From Gemmatimonadota bacterium (GTDB lineage: Bacteria; Gemmatimonadota; Gemmatimonadetes; Gemmatimonadales; Gemmatimonadaceae), in NCBI GenBank assembly GCA_016182795.1, contig JACPFW010000001.1:72478-136477 (forward strand): a DNA stretch of 64,000 nucleotides. The letters run 5' to 3'. Below the pieces are notes generated by a model. The model had not been told where the DNA came from. It did not search any database and saw nothing but the letters and a program-made list of their open reading frames with translations. Shown here piece by piece: positions 28,363 to 37,477 of this stretch. The translations under genes were made by a program, and so were the position numbers. Each line of letters begins with the position of its first letter. The stretch's first letter is position 1.

Positions 28363-29306
28363 TTCTTCGCCGCGCCCTTCTGCCGGCGGTATTCGTCGCG
28401 GTAGCGCAGCGCCTCGTCAAACGCCTCGGCGGGCATCACGCCGCCGCGGATGATGGGGTAGCCGACCTCGACCGAACGGCGCCAGAGCTCGCGCGAGCGG
28501 GCATCCACGGGGACGACCGTGAGGCCGGCTTTCTTCATCGCGTCCACATCGCGCTGGTAGCCGTCGCGAATCGACTTCTGCAGCTTCGAGCCGGCATCAC
28601 GCGCGATCTTCAGGAGCTGCGGGCGCAGGTCGGCGGGGATGCGCTCCCACGTCTCCTTGCGGATGACGGTGGCGCCCATGAGGATCTGCACCGGCAGTTC
28701 GGTCATGTAGCGCGTCTGCTCGTAGTAGCGCGTGATGAGCGCCACCTGCGGCGGGGCGAGGAACGACTCGAAGAGCCCGGTCTGGAGGCCGGTGACGAGC
28801 TCGGTGGACGGAGCGGGGCGCGGGTCGTACCCCATGCGCTTGTACGCCTCCGCCGTCTTCACGTCGCCGGCCCAGGTGAAGAGCTTGAGCTTCTTCATCT
28901 GCTCGGGCGTCGCGGCCGGCGACTTCGTGAAGAAGTGGTTCCACCCGCCATCGGCCCAGTTGAGCACGATGAAGCCCTTGGCCTCGAACTGCGCCTCCAG
29001 CTTGGGGCGCATCTTTTCGAGCACCGCGTAGACCTCTTCGTAGTCGTTGAAGGCCAGCGGGATGCTGAGCGCGTACACGCTGCGCTCGATCTCCCCCAGC
29101 CCCGCGGACGTGAGCACGCCGGCGTTGAGCGTGCCGAGGTTCATCTTGCGCACCACATCCGGATCGTCGCCCTGGCGGCCGCCGGGGTAGAGGAGGACGC
29201 GCACCTTGCCGCCCGACGCCTTGCCCCACTGAGCCGCGACTTCCTTGAGGACCAGGAACCAGGCGAGCGCGAGCAGAAGAGCTATGGAACTGTATTTGCG
29301 AATCAT
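28359..29306 (-). CDS. TRAP transporter substrate-binding protein (DctP) with shortened N terminus
   Basis: The 315-residue protein carries the DctP fold: QWGKASGGKVRVLLYPGG, DDPDVVRKMNLGTLNAGVL, the carboxylate-binding Arg near PVQILMGATVIRKETW, and C-terminal helices. The first residues (MIRKYSSIALLLALAWFL) run directly into LKEVAAQW. In this family a first strand and loop of about 15-20 residues (a segment like KLATLAPxGSxW) normally stands between signal peptide and that helix; here it is missing. The reading frame and start (ATG 29306) look secure, so this appears to be an internal deletion that removes the first strand and perhaps the signal cleavage site. The protein may be membrane-anchored or impaired. 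It is 12 bases downstream of the TatT-like gene and overlaps the permease gene by four. Confidence 0.88.
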   Translation of the reverse strand: MIRKYSSIALLLALAWFLVLKEVAAQWGKASGGKVRVLLYPGGRQGDDPDVVRKMNLGTLNAGVLTSAGLGEIERSVYALSIPLAFNDYEEVYAVLEKMRPKLEAQFEAKGFIVLNWADGGWNHFFTKSPAATPEQMKKLKLFTWAGDVKTAEAYKRMGYDPRPAPSTELVTGLQTGLFESFLAPPQVALITRYYEQTRYMTELPVQILMGATVIRKETWERIPADLRPQLLKIARDAGSKLQKSIRDGYQRDVDAMKKAGLTVVPVDARSRELWRRSVEVGYPIIRGGVMPAEAFDEALRYRDEYRRQKGAAKK

Positions 29307-29318
29307 GGAATCGTCAGG

Positions 29319-30242
29319 TTAGTCGACGAACAGGTCGTCGATGCGGCCCAGCAGCCAGCGGGCGCGCCGCTGCATAATGACATTGGCGAGCCGCTGTTCG
29401 GGGGCCTTGTTGATGTCCACCGCGAGCGCCTGCTGGAGCAGGGACTCGAACTCCTTCTTGTTGTTCTCGGTGATGGACACTGCCTCGGCGAGGCCGACGT
29501 ACGGCGCGGCGCGCCGTCCGGAGGCGAGCTGCGTCGCTCGCGCGAAGTGTTCGCGGGCCTTGGCCACCGACCCGCCGGCGCTCGCGTGCGCCGCTTCCCA
29601 CGTCATGAAGAAATCGTGAAGCGCGCCCATCTCGAACGACTCGTCGAGCGCCAGCGCGCGGTGCATCATCTTCTCGATTGCGGTCTGGCGAATCGCCAGT
29701 TCCGAATCGTTCACGTCAATCGCCAGGGCGCCGCCCCACGCGGCCGCCGTCCAGTACAGCAGGGGGACGTCCTTCTTGGTCGCCTTGGTGAGCGTACCGT
29801 CGGCGTCGCTCATGATGCGCTCGCGGAAACCCGGAATGTCGAGCTCCAGGCCGCGCAATCCGTAGTCGGCGGCGCGCAGGTAGAGCCGCTTGGCCCGCTG
29901 CCGCATCTGCGTGGCGCGGTCCAGGTCCTGCGCTTCGGTGAAGTCGGCTTCCTGCTGGATGAACGCGTAGCCGTATTGCGTGAACCCGCTGACCGCCGCC
30001 GTGAGCAACCCCTGATGCCGCGGCGACGCGTCAATCAGGCTCTCGATCGTCTTGAGGGCGAACGGTATCGCGTCCCGCACCAGCTCGGGGTCGTCGTCCT
30101 TCGCAAACGTCGACGAACTCCCCGAGGAGAGGGCGTCGCCCAGCGAGTTGATGGCCATCCGCTTGATGGAGCACCCGGACAGCGAGAGGGCCACTCCAGC
30201 GAGGGCAAAGGCGCGAATTGACGTATGAGGCAGGGCGGGCAT
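29319..30242 (-). CDS. TRAP-associated TatT-like lipoprotein
   Basis: A 307-residue lipoprotein with lipobox LSGCSIKR (Cys near residue 22). The mature part is all-helical with repeats of TPR type, as in the TatT(T) proteins that sit in TRAP operons and form a trimeric periplasmic scaffold for the binding protein. The sequence shows LIDASPRHQGLLTAAVSGFTQ, LYLRAADYGLRGLEL and ARRFL-like repeats with DFFMTWEAA. The start at 30242 is preferred because GGAG precedes the ATG by eight bases and the signal sequence begins there; longer in-frame starts are not supported. It is first in the TRAP operon, followed 12 bases later by dctP. Confidence 0.88.
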   Translation of the reverse strand: MPALPHTSIRAFALAGVALSLSGCSIKRMAINSLGDALSSGSSSTFAKDDDPELVRDAIPFALKTIESLIDASPRHQGLLTAAVSGFTQYGYAFIQQEADFTEAQDLDRATQMRQRAKRLYLRAADYGLRGLELDIPGFRERIMSDADGTLTKATKKDVPLLYWTAAAWGGALAIDVNDSELAIRQTAIEKMMHRALALDESFEMGALHDFFMTWEAAHASAGGSVAKAREHFARATQLASGRRAAPYVGLAEAVSITENNKKEFESLLQQALAVDINKAPEQRLANVIMQRRARWLLGRIDDLFVD

Positions 30243-30447
30243 GGGACTCCAGCCGGGAAATTCGTCGGGGACCTGTAAATATGCTCGGGGGAAGGCTTCA
30301 ATGCGACCCGTGCGACCGAAGAGCGAGGTGGGCATCTCCCTCGCACCGACGCCATGTGCGCCTTCTGTAACTCTAATCAGCGCACGCGGATACATACGAA
30401 GAATTACCCCGTCAGGATTCAATCGTTCGCGCACCGCCCGCGCGTCT

Positions 30448-30453
30448 TATAAA
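30448..30453 (+). promoter_or_regulatory. Candidate -10 element just before the GH2 start codon
   Basis: TATAAA at 30448-30453 lies only 4-7 bases before the tandem ATGATG start at 30458-30463, which would put the transcription start on or beside the start codon and give a leaderless mRNA. There is no ribosome site upstream. The -35 region is weak (TTCGCG at 30426-30431). Confidence 0.4.
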
Positions 30454-30457
30454 ATGA

Positions 30458-32929
30458 ATGATGCGCCAGACTCGTAACGCCTTTCTCTCAGGCCTTTTAT
30501 TCGTCCTCTGGCCGGTTTCTCCTTCGTCCGCGGCCCCCAGCGCCGGAGACTTCCGCGCCGCCCCGGCGCGGTCAGTTCGCGCGGCGGCAGGCCCCCGTCA
30601 GCGTACGCTCTTCGACTTCGACTGGCGATTCCGCGCCGGTGAGGTGACCGGCGGGCAGATGACCGGGCTCGACGACGGGGCGTGGGAGCGCGTGGACCTG
30701 CCGCACGACTTCATGATCCGCGGGCCGTTCGATGCCAAGAGTCCCGGCGGTTCGTCGCACGGCTACCTGAACGGCGGCATCGGATGGTACCGGAAGTCGT
30801 TTGCGCTCCCATCGGCCAGCGAAGGCAAACGGGTCACCCTGGAGTTCGAGGGCGCGTACATGAACGCCGAGGTCTGGATCAACGGCGAGTCGCTCGGCGT
30901 GCGGCCGTACGGCTACTCGACCTTCATTCACGACCTTACACCGTACCTCAAGCCCGCCGGCTCGACCAACGTCGTTGCCGTTCGCGTGGAGGTAAAGCAA
31001 CCGTCCTCGCGTTGGTACTCGGGGGACGGCATCTACCGGCACGTCTGGCTCACGGTCACCGATCCGGTGCACCTTGACCAGTGGGGCACGGTAGTGCGCA
31101 CCACCAGCGTGACGGGCGAGCGCGCCGGCCTGGCCGTGCGCGTCGATGTCCGCAATCAGTCGCTCGCCGCGGTGACGGCGCGCGCTGAGGTAAGCGTACG
31201 CGAGGTCTCGGGACGGGTGATTGCCACGGCCAACGCTCCGGTGACGGTGGATGCCGACGGGAGGGCGCGCGTGGAGCTGGCGCTCGCCGTGCCGCAGCCG
31301 CGCCGCTGGTCGGTGGCCGATCCATATCTATATGAAGTGGAATCGCTCGTGCGGGTGCGCGGCCGCGTCGTGGACGCCGAACGGACTCCCTATGGTATTC
31401 GCACAGTCGCCTTCTCGCCCGACAGCGGCTTGCTGCTCAATGGCGTGCGCCTGCCGCTGCAGGGTGTCTGCCTGCACCACGATCTCGGCCCGCTCGGCGC
31501 CGCCGCGTTTGACCGCGGCATCGAACGCCAGCTCGAGATCATGAAGCGTCTGGGCGTGAACGCCATTCGCACCAGCCACAATCCGCCGGCGCCGGCCCTG
31601 CTCGACCTCGCCGACCGCATGGGGTTCGTGGTGATGGACGAAGTCTTCGACGAATGGAAGATCAACAAGACGCGATTTGGCTACGGGCTGTATTTCGACG
31701 CGTGGAGCGAGCGTGACACGCGCGACATGGTGCGGCGCGACCGCAATCATCCCAGCGTCGTGATGTGGAGCATCGGGAACGAGATTCCCGAACAGGGCGA
31801 CACCGTGCGGGCGGAGGCGATGGCCACGCGACTGGCGAGCTTTGTGCGCGAGGAGGACCCAACGCGGTTCGTCACGGCGGCGATGGACAATCCTAACGGC
31901 GCGCTGCGCACCGGCTTCGCCAAGCCGCTCGACTTGTTTGGCATCAACTACCATCTGCGCGTTTATCCCACGGTGCGCGGGATGAAGGCGTTCAGTTCGG
32001 AGTCGTCGTCGGACTTCAGCTCGCGCGACCAGTACAACCTTGTGCTCGGCGACAGCGGGCTGAAGGTCGTGAACCGGCTCAACCACCACGTGACGTCGTA
32101 CGACTTCGAAGGGCCGTCGTGGGGCAACAGCGCCGAGGTGCAGTTCAAGGCGATGCGCGACAATCCGTGGATCGCCGGTGAGTTCGTCTGGACCGGACTC
32201 GACTACATCGGCGAGCCGACTCCGTTCGAGTGGCCCAACCGCAGTTCGTCGTTTGGCATCGTCGACCTCACCGGCTTCCCAAAGGACCGTTTTTACCTAT
32301 ACCAGAGTCAGTGGCGCACCGAGCCAATGGTGCACCTGCTACCGCACTGGAACTGGCCGGCGTCGTACGAAGGCAAGGCGATTCCGGTGTGGGCCTATAC
32401 CAACGCCGATTCGGTGGAGCTGTTCGTGAACGGTCGTTCGCACGGGGTGCGTTCGTGGCGTGGCGTCTCCGATTTCCACTTGGTGTGGCAGGTGCCATAT
32501 GCGCCGGGATCGCTGCGGGCGGTGGCGTGGCGCGGCGGCCGCGTGGTGGCGGAGGATCGCGTGGAGACCACGGGAGCGCCGGCCAAGCTGGAGTTATCCG
32601 TGGACCGGCCGATCATTCGCGCCGATGGCCAGGACCTCGCCTTCGTGACGGTGCGCGTGCTCGATGCGCAGGGGCGGCTGGTGCGCGCGGGCGGCGACAA
32701 CCTGGTGCGCTTCACACTGACGGGCGGCGGCGCGATTGCCGCGCTCGACAACGGCGATCCCACGAATCACGAGCCGTTCATTGGTCCGACGCCCGACAAG
32801 GCGCAGCATCAGGCGTTCAACGGCCTGGCGCTGGTGGTCATTCGGGCGCCGCGTGGCGGAGCGATGCTGACGCTCAACGCCACGGCCGACGGGCTTGCGG
32901 GGGCGAGCGCGGCGGTCAAGGCGCGGTAA
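30458..32929 (+). CDS. Secreted glycoside hydrolase family 2 beta-galactosidase-like
   Basis: The 823-residue protein has a signal peptide (about 1-26) and the GH2 layout: N-terminal sugar-binding jelly roll (about 50-215), Ig-like beta domain (about 220-320), TIM barrel (about 325-620) and C-terminal beta domains that resemble DUF4982 and an Ig-like cap. The acid/base is Glu442 in SIGNEIPEQ, the nucleophile Glu575 in IAGEFVWTG. The barrel entry RLPLQGVCLHHDLG is the family hallmark. Activity is likely beta-galactosidase or a related beta-glycosidase acting outside the cytoplasm. It is convergent with a GH35 enzyme next door, so the pair could attack galactose-containing plant or microbial polymers. 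Tandem ATG codons begin the frame without a ribosome site. Confidence 0.9.
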   Translation: MMRQTRNAFLSGLLFVLWPVSPSSAAPSAGDFRAAPARSVRAAAGPRQRTLFDFDWRFRAGEVTGGQMTGLDDGAWERVDLPHDFMIRGPFDAKSPGGSSHGYLNGGIGWYRKSFALPSASEGKRVTLEFEGAYMNAEVWINGESLGVRPYGYSTFIHDLTPYLKPAGSTNVVAVRVEVKQPSSRWYSGDGIYRHVWLTVTDPVHLDQWGTVVRTTSVTGERAGLAVRVDVRNQSLAAVTARAEVSVREVSGRVIATANAPVTVDADGRARVELALAVPQPRRWSVADPYLYEVESLVRVRGRVVDAERTPYGIRTVAFSPDSGLLLNGVRLPLQGVCLHHDLGPLGAAAFDRGIERQLEIMKRLGVNAIRTSHNPPAPALLDLADRMGFVVMDEVFDEWKINKTRFGYGLYFDAWSERDTRDMVRRDRNHPSVVMWSIGNEIPEQGDTVRAEAMATRLASFVREEDPTRFVTAAMDNPNGALRTGFAKPLDLFGINYHLRVYPTVRGMKAFSSESSSDFSSRDQYNLVLGDSGLKVVNRLNHHVTSYDFEGPSWGNSAEVQFKAMRDNPWIAGEFVWTGLDYIGEPTPFEWPNRSSSFGIVDLTGFPKDRFYLYQSQWRTEPMVHLLPHWNWPASYEGKAIPVWAYTNADSVELFVNGRSHGVRSWRGVSDFHLVWQVPYAPGSLRAVAWRGGRVVAEDRVETTGAPAKLELSVDRPIIRADGQDLAFVTVRVLDAQGRLVRAGGDNLVRFTLTGGGAIAALDNGDPTNHEPFIGPTPDKAQHQAFNGLALVVIRAPRGGAMLTLNATADGLAGASAAVKAR

Positions 32930-32950
32930 CCGGCGGCGGCGCGCCGACGG

Positions 32951-34774
32951 CTATTTCAGCGTCGGCTCGCCCCTGAGCGGCGACGCGTCGGTCTTCAGCA
33001 GATCGAGCACGATCACCTCGTTGCGTCCGGCCTTGAGGAACGATGCTGGGGTGTAGAGCCGGAACTGCGGTCCGATCTTCCAGAACCGGCCGAGGTTGTG
33101 GCCGTTCACCCAGACAACACCTTTGGTGTAGCCACTCACGTCGATAAACGTGTCGGCGGGTTTGTCGAGCGTGAACTCGCCGCGGAAGACCACACCAGGG
33201 CGCGAGTTCGGCGAGGAATCCGCCGGAAGCGACGTGACCCACGACGATTTCAACGGCAGCGGATAGACCTGCCAGTTGAAGAGCGTCATTCCCGACAGCG
33301 TCACGCGGTCGGTGATCCCTTTCCGGTCGATCATTGCCTGCGCGAAGTTGATGTGCCCCATCCCCTCAACAAGGATGTCGAGCACGGGGTTTGCGTTTGC
33401 GCCCTTGGGCAGTTCGATGCTGTTCTCGCCGAGCCGACGGTCGATGGTGCCGATGAGTGTGCCGTCCACGAAGACTGTCGCGAAGTCGTGCAGTTCCGTG
33501 ATGACGAGCTTGCCGCTCTTCCGTCCGACGAGTGTCGTGCGATAGAGCATCAGTCCCTGGTTTTGCCCGTAGTACTCGAACGGGCGCGGATGCACGGCGG
33601 CGATGGGGGCCGGCAGGTGCTTCCACAGCGAGGCGTGCGGTCGCATGTCAATCTCGGGAATGCGCACCGCGGGAATCGGCGCGGGGACCGGTCGCACCTT
33701 CTCGCCAGCGGGCAGGGAAGCGAGGATCTGCGCGCGCAGCATCTCGTACTTGGGCGTGGCGCGCCCCTGCTCGTCGATCGGCGCGTCGTAGTCGTACGAG
33801 GTGAGGTCGGGCTCGTATCCCTTGCCGCCGGAGTTCGCCCCGGCCGTGAAGCCGAAGTTTGTGCCGCCATGCACGACGTAGAAGTTGAATGACTTCTTCG
33901 CTGAAAGGAGGAAGTTCACTTCCCTCTTTAACTCGTCCATCGACGGCGCCGCCCACGGCTCGCCCCAGTGCGTGAGCCAGCCGGGATACGTCTCGGACGA
34001 AAAGATGGGCACGCCCGGCGCAATGGAGCGCGCCAGGTCCCAGTGCTTCTCGTCGGAACCGCTGTCGAGGCCAATGGCGCCGCCCGCCACGTGGCCGGCC
34101 TCGAGCATATACGGCGTCGGGCCGTCGGCCGTGAAGAACGGCACATCGATGCCGTGCTGTGTCCACACCTGCCTGAGCCGCGCGAGATAGCCACGGTCGT
34201 TGCCGTAGCTGCCGTACTCGTTCTCGATCTGCACCATCACCACGGGACCGCCGTGCGTGATGAGCAGAGGGCGCACCACGTCGGCCAATCGCGCGATGTA
34301 GCGCTCGGCGGCCGCCATGTAGCGGGGATACATCGACCGGATGCGCAGGTCGGGGTCGCGCAGCAGATACGGCGGCAGCCCGCCAAAGTCCCACTCGGCG
34401 CAGACGTACGGCCCCGGCCGGAGGATGACCCACATCCCCTCCTCCTGCGCGATGCGGATGAACCTCGCGATGTCGCGGTTGCCAGTGCTGAAGTCGAACC
34501 GCCCTTCGGTCTGCTCGTGATAGTTCCAGAAGATGTACGCGGCAATCGTATTGAGTCCCATCGCCTTCGCCATCTGGATGCGGTGGCGCCAGTACTCGGC
34601 GGGGATGCGCGCCGGATGCATCTCGCCCGAACGGATCTGGATCGGCGCGCCGTCGAGCACGAAATCGATGGCCGAAAGTGCGAACGTGTGGCGCGCGGCG
34701 GGCCGCGCAGTGGTCTGCGCGTCCGCGACGGCGGCGCTGAGGGCAAGGATGGCCGCGGCGAGAAGGGGTCTCAT
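32951..34774 (-). CDS. Secreted glycoside hydrolase family 35 beta-galactosidase
   Basis: A 607-residue protein with signal peptide (about 1-20, ending VADAQ). GH35 marks are plain: FVLDGAPIQIRSGEMHPARIP, acid/base Glu186 in VQIENEYGSYG, nucleophile Glu261 in IFSSETYPGWL, and HGGTNFGFTAGAN. C-terminal beta-sandwich domains follow (about 400-607), ending with GVVFRGEFTLDK and VWVNGHNLGRFWKIGPQ. GH35 enzymes cleave terminal beta-galactosides from polysaccharides. ATG at 34774 is favoured over a start at 34804 because the signal peptide begins there. The upstream sequence CACATTCGTGGG ends directly at the ATG and resembles that of the M61 gene (CATATTTGGGGG). It is convergent with the GH2 gene, 21 bases apart. 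Confidence 0.92.
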   Translation of the reverse strand: MRPLLAAAILALSAAVADAQTTARPAARHTFALSAIDFVLDGAPIQIRSGEMHPARIPAEYWRHRIQMAKAMGLNTIAAYIFWNYHEQTEGRFDFSTGNRDIARFIRIAQEEGMWVILRPGPYVCAEWDFGGLPPYLLRDPDLRIRSMYPRYMAAAERYIARLADVVRPLLITHGGPVVMVQIENEYGSYGNDRGYLARLRQVWTQHGIDVPFFTADGPTPYMLEAGHVAGGAIGLDSGSDEKHWDLARSIAPGVPIFSSETYPGWLTHWGEPWAAPSMDELKREVNFLLSAKKSFNFYVVHGGTNFGFTAGANSGGKGYEPDLTSYDYDAPIDEQGRATPKYEMLRAQILASLPAGEKVRPVPAPIPAVRIPEIDMRPHASLWKHLPAPIAAVHPRPFEYYGQNQGLMLYRTTLVGRKSGKLVITELHDFATVFVDGTLIGTIDRRLGENSIELPKGANANPVLDILVEGMGHINFAQAMIDRKGITDRVTLSGMTLFNWQVYPLPLKSSWVTSLPADSSPNSRPGVVFRGEFTLDKPADTFIDVSGYTKGVVWVNGHNLGRFWKIGPQFRLYTPASFLKAGRNEVIVLDLLKTDASPLRGEPTLK

Positions 34775-34848
34775 CCCACGAATGTGACGCATGGCACATG
34801 GCACCGCGAGGTCGCGTCCCGTGCGGCCGCGCCCTAGTTTTCGAGCCT

Positions 34849-35370
34849 ATGAGCATTCGCATCCTCGTCACCGGCGGCACGTTCGACAAGGAGTACAACG
34901 AGCTGAACGGCACGCTGTTCTTCCGCGACACGTACGTGCAGCAGATGCTCGAGCGCGGGCGGTGCCACCTGCCGCTCGCCATCGAAGTCCTGATGATGAA
35001 GGATTCGCTCGAGATGACCGCCGCCGACCGCGCCGTCATCGTGCGCGCCTGCGTGCATTGCGATGAGAACAAGGTTGTGATCACGCACGGCACCGACACG
35101 ATGGTCGAGACGGCGCAGGTACTGGCCGCCGGCGTGCCCAACAAGACGGTCGTGCTGACCGGCGCCATGGTGCCGTACGCCTTTGGCAGCTCCGACGGAC
35201 TGTTCAACCTCGGCAGCGCGCTGTCGTTCGTGCAGGCCCTGCCGCCCGGTGTCTATGTGGCAATGAACGGCCGCGTCTTTCCGTGGAACAACGTGCGCAA
35301 GAATCGCGACGCCGGCGTCTTTGAGGCGCTGCGGCCGGACGAGCCGCAACGGGCGTTGCCGACGCCGTAA
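34849..35370 (+). CDS. Short single-domain asparaginase-like protein
   Basis: A 173-residue protein that corresponds to the N-terminal domain only of the type I/II L-asparaginase family (full enzymes are about 330). Both nucleophile-region motifs are seen: VTGGTFD near residue 7 and VITHGTDTM near residue 79, with VLTGAMVPY. The C-terminal dimer domain is missing, yet the frame ends cleanly with a proline-rich tail. Short single-domain members exist widely and their activity is mostly untested. No signal peptide is seen, so it is cytoplasmic. The start at ATG 34849 is preceded by TAGTTT at 34835-34840. It diverges from the GH35 gene. Confidence 0.82.
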   Translation: MSIRILVTGGTFDKEYNELNGTLFFRDTYVQQMLERGRCHLPLAIEVLMMKDSLEMTAADRAVIVRACVHCDENKVVITHGTDTMVETAQVLAAGVPNKTVVLTGAMVPYAFGSSDGLFNLGSALSFVQALPPGVYVAMNGRVFPWNNVRKNRDAGVFEALRPDEPQRALPTP

Positions 35371-35396
35371 GTCCAGAACTTCAACGAGGCCCGCGT

Positions 35397-37430
35397 ATGC
35401 GCCGCGCTCAATTGGCAGGGCTGGTGCTGTTCTCCGTGCTCCCCTCTCGCGTAGCACACTCGCAGGCCAGCACCGCCGTCGCCTCGTGGATCCATCTCGA
35501 CGCCGTGCCCGGCACCGAGACGTCGACCGCAAAGGCGCTGCTCGCCGCCCTGCCGGGGTGGCGCACCGACCGGTGGGGCAACCTCGTGCGCACTGTGGGC
35601 TCGGGAACGCCGCATCGCGTCGTGGCCTGCGCGCTCGACTACTCCGCCTTCGTGGTGTCGCACATCACCGACGACGGCTACCTGCGGCTCCGCCGCACCG
35701 GTGTGCCGACGCATCCGCTGTGGAATCAGTTCCAGGAGGCCCAGCACATCGCCATCGTCACGGGGCAGGGGCGCGTGCCGGGCGTGGTCGCGGTGCCGAA
35801 CGGACACTTCGCGCGACAGCACGTGGCCGACAGCGCGGTGGTGACGGACGCCCAACTCTGGGTGGACATCGGCGCGTCGTCGCGGGCCGAAGTCGCGGCG
35901 CGCGGCGTCGCGTTGCTCGACCCTGTGCTGCCTGATCGCCCGCTGTGGACGTTCGGCTCCTACGCCACCGGTCCCGCGGCCGGCGCCCGCGCGGGGTGCG
36001 CCGCCGTCGCCTCGGCGGCCGCGCACACGCCAGTGCGTGGGACAACGACCTTCGTGCTGTCGACGCAGCGAGCCGTCGGCTGGGTGGGGCTCGCCACGGT
36101 GCTGACGTCGCTCGGCAGCGTGGACAAGGTGGCGATCATAGACGTCGGCCGCGCCGCGCGCCTGGCATCGATGGCGCCGAGTGCGCGGCTCCCGCAGGCG
36201 TTCCGCGCGCTCTATGGCCGAGTGCGTGACAATGCCCTGGCGGTGTACGCGCCGGCGGTGCGGTGGCCAGGCGCAACGGTGGAGTCGATTGACAGCAGTG
36301 AAGCGAATGCCCTGCGCCAGTGGGTGGCGGACGCCGCCGAGGTGCCGGCCGCGCCGGCGTGGGTGACGCTCCCCACTGACACCGCGCGCCGGCTCGCGCC
36401 GCGCCGCGATGCCTACGGCGCGATAGAGAAGTTGTTCATGGATCTCGCTGATCTGCACGGTGTGGCGGGCCATGAAACGCTGGTGCGCGACGCCGTGCTC
36501 GCGCGATTGCCAAAGTGGGCGCGCGACCGCGCCCAGGTGGATTCGGCGGGGAACATCACGGTGAGCGCCGGTCCCGACCGCGATCCGGTGGCGATGATCG
36601 CGCACATGGACGAGGTCGGCTTTGAGGTGGATCGGATCCTGCCGGACGGCCGCGTGACACTGCGCTCGGTGGGCGGTGCCGTGCTGCCGTCGTGGGAGGG
36701 CGTCCCCGCGCTGCTGCACTTTGACGATGCCGGCCGCGCGCCATTGCGCGGTGTGTTCATCCCGCGCGATTCGGCGCGACTGCGCAACCCCGGCGCCCTG
36801 CAGGCCTGGTTTGGCCTCGACTCCGCAGCACTCGTGGCCGCCGGTGTGCGGCCGCGCCTGAGTCTCACGGCCTACAAGCGCGCCGGCCGGCTGGCGGGAA
36901 CGCGCATCACGGGGCGGGCGAGCGACGACCGCACGGGCACCAGCGCGCTGCTGTCGGCAATCGCTGCCATTAAGCCCGACGCCCTGCCGCGCCGCGTCTA
37001 CTTCGTGTGGACAGTGCGTGAAGAAGGCGGACTCAACGGCGCGCGCGCGTGGGCGGCTACATACGGGCGCGGCCTGTCGCGCGTGTACGCGGTCGACACC
37101 TTTGTGAGTTCCGACTCGCCGCTCGAGTCGCGGCAGTTCGCCTTCGCGCCGCTCGGGCGCGGCGCGGTGCTGCGCGGCGCGGACGACGGCACGGTGGCGC
37201 TGCGCGCCGAGCGCGACCACGTGCTGCGCGTAGCGCGCGCCAACGCGATTCCCCTGCAGGTGGGCACGACGCAGGGGAGCACGGACGGCTCGGCCGTGTC
37301 CCCGTATGGAGCGCCGAACCTCGGCATCGGCTGGCCCGGTCGCTACTCGCACGGTCCGGCCGAGGTGTTCGACTTGCGTGACGCCGCGGCGCTGTCGCGG
37401 CTGATCGTCGCACTCGCCGTCACGCGCTGA
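35397..37430 (+). CDS. Secreted tandem M42-like aminopeptidase with degenerate first half
   Basis: The 677-residue protein has a signal peptide (about 1-23) and two M42/M20-like halves. The C-terminal half (about 350-677) keeps metal and catalytic residues: His403 and Asp in AHMDEVGFEV, Asp in GRASDDRTGT, the Glu pair in REEGGLNGA, Asp in YAVDTF and His in GRYSHGPAEV. The N-terminal half (about 25-330) follows the same course but has lost them, for example CALDYSAFVVSHITDDG in place of the AHMDEVG block and SSRAE for the second site. So one active and one probably inactive domain are joined, or the first half serves as a lid or dimer partner. It lies 26 bases after the asparaginase stop and ends just before the serine hydrolase. 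Confidence 0.85.
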   Translation: MRRAQLAGLVLFSVLPSRVAHSQASTAVASWIHLDAVPGTETSTAKALLAALPGWRTDRWGNLVRTVGSGTPHRVVACALDYSAFVVSHITDDGYLRLRRTGVPTHPLWNQFQEAQHIAIVTGQGRVPGVVAVPNGHFARQHVADSAVVTDAQLWVDIGASSRAEVAARGVALLDPVLPDRPLWTFGSYATGPAAGARAGCAAVASAAAHTPVRGTTTFVLSTQRAVGWVGLATVLTSLGSVDKVAIIDVGRAARLASMAPSARLPQAFRALYGRVRDNALAVYAPAVRWPGATVESIDSSEANALRQWVADAAEVPAAPAWVTLPTDTARRLAPRRDAYGAIEKLFMDLADLHGVAGHETLVRDAVLARLPKWARDRAQVDSAGNITVSAGPDRDPVAMIAHMDEVGFEVDRILPDGRVTLRSVGGAVLPSWEGVPALLHFDDAGRAPLRGVFIPRDSARLRNPGALQAWFGLDSAALVAAGVRPRLSLTAYKRAGRLAGTRITGRASDDRTGTSALLSAIAAIKPDALPRRVYFVWTVREEGGLNGARAWAATYGRGLSRVYAVDTFVSSDSPLESRQFAFAPLGRGAVLRGADDGTVALRAERDHVLRVARANAIPLQVGTTQGSTDGSAVSPYGAPNLGIGWPGRYSHGPAEVFDLRDAAALSRLIVALAVTR

Positions 37431-37477
37431 GCGTGCGCCGACCGTACCTTTCTCTTCGACTCAACCACGTCACGCCT

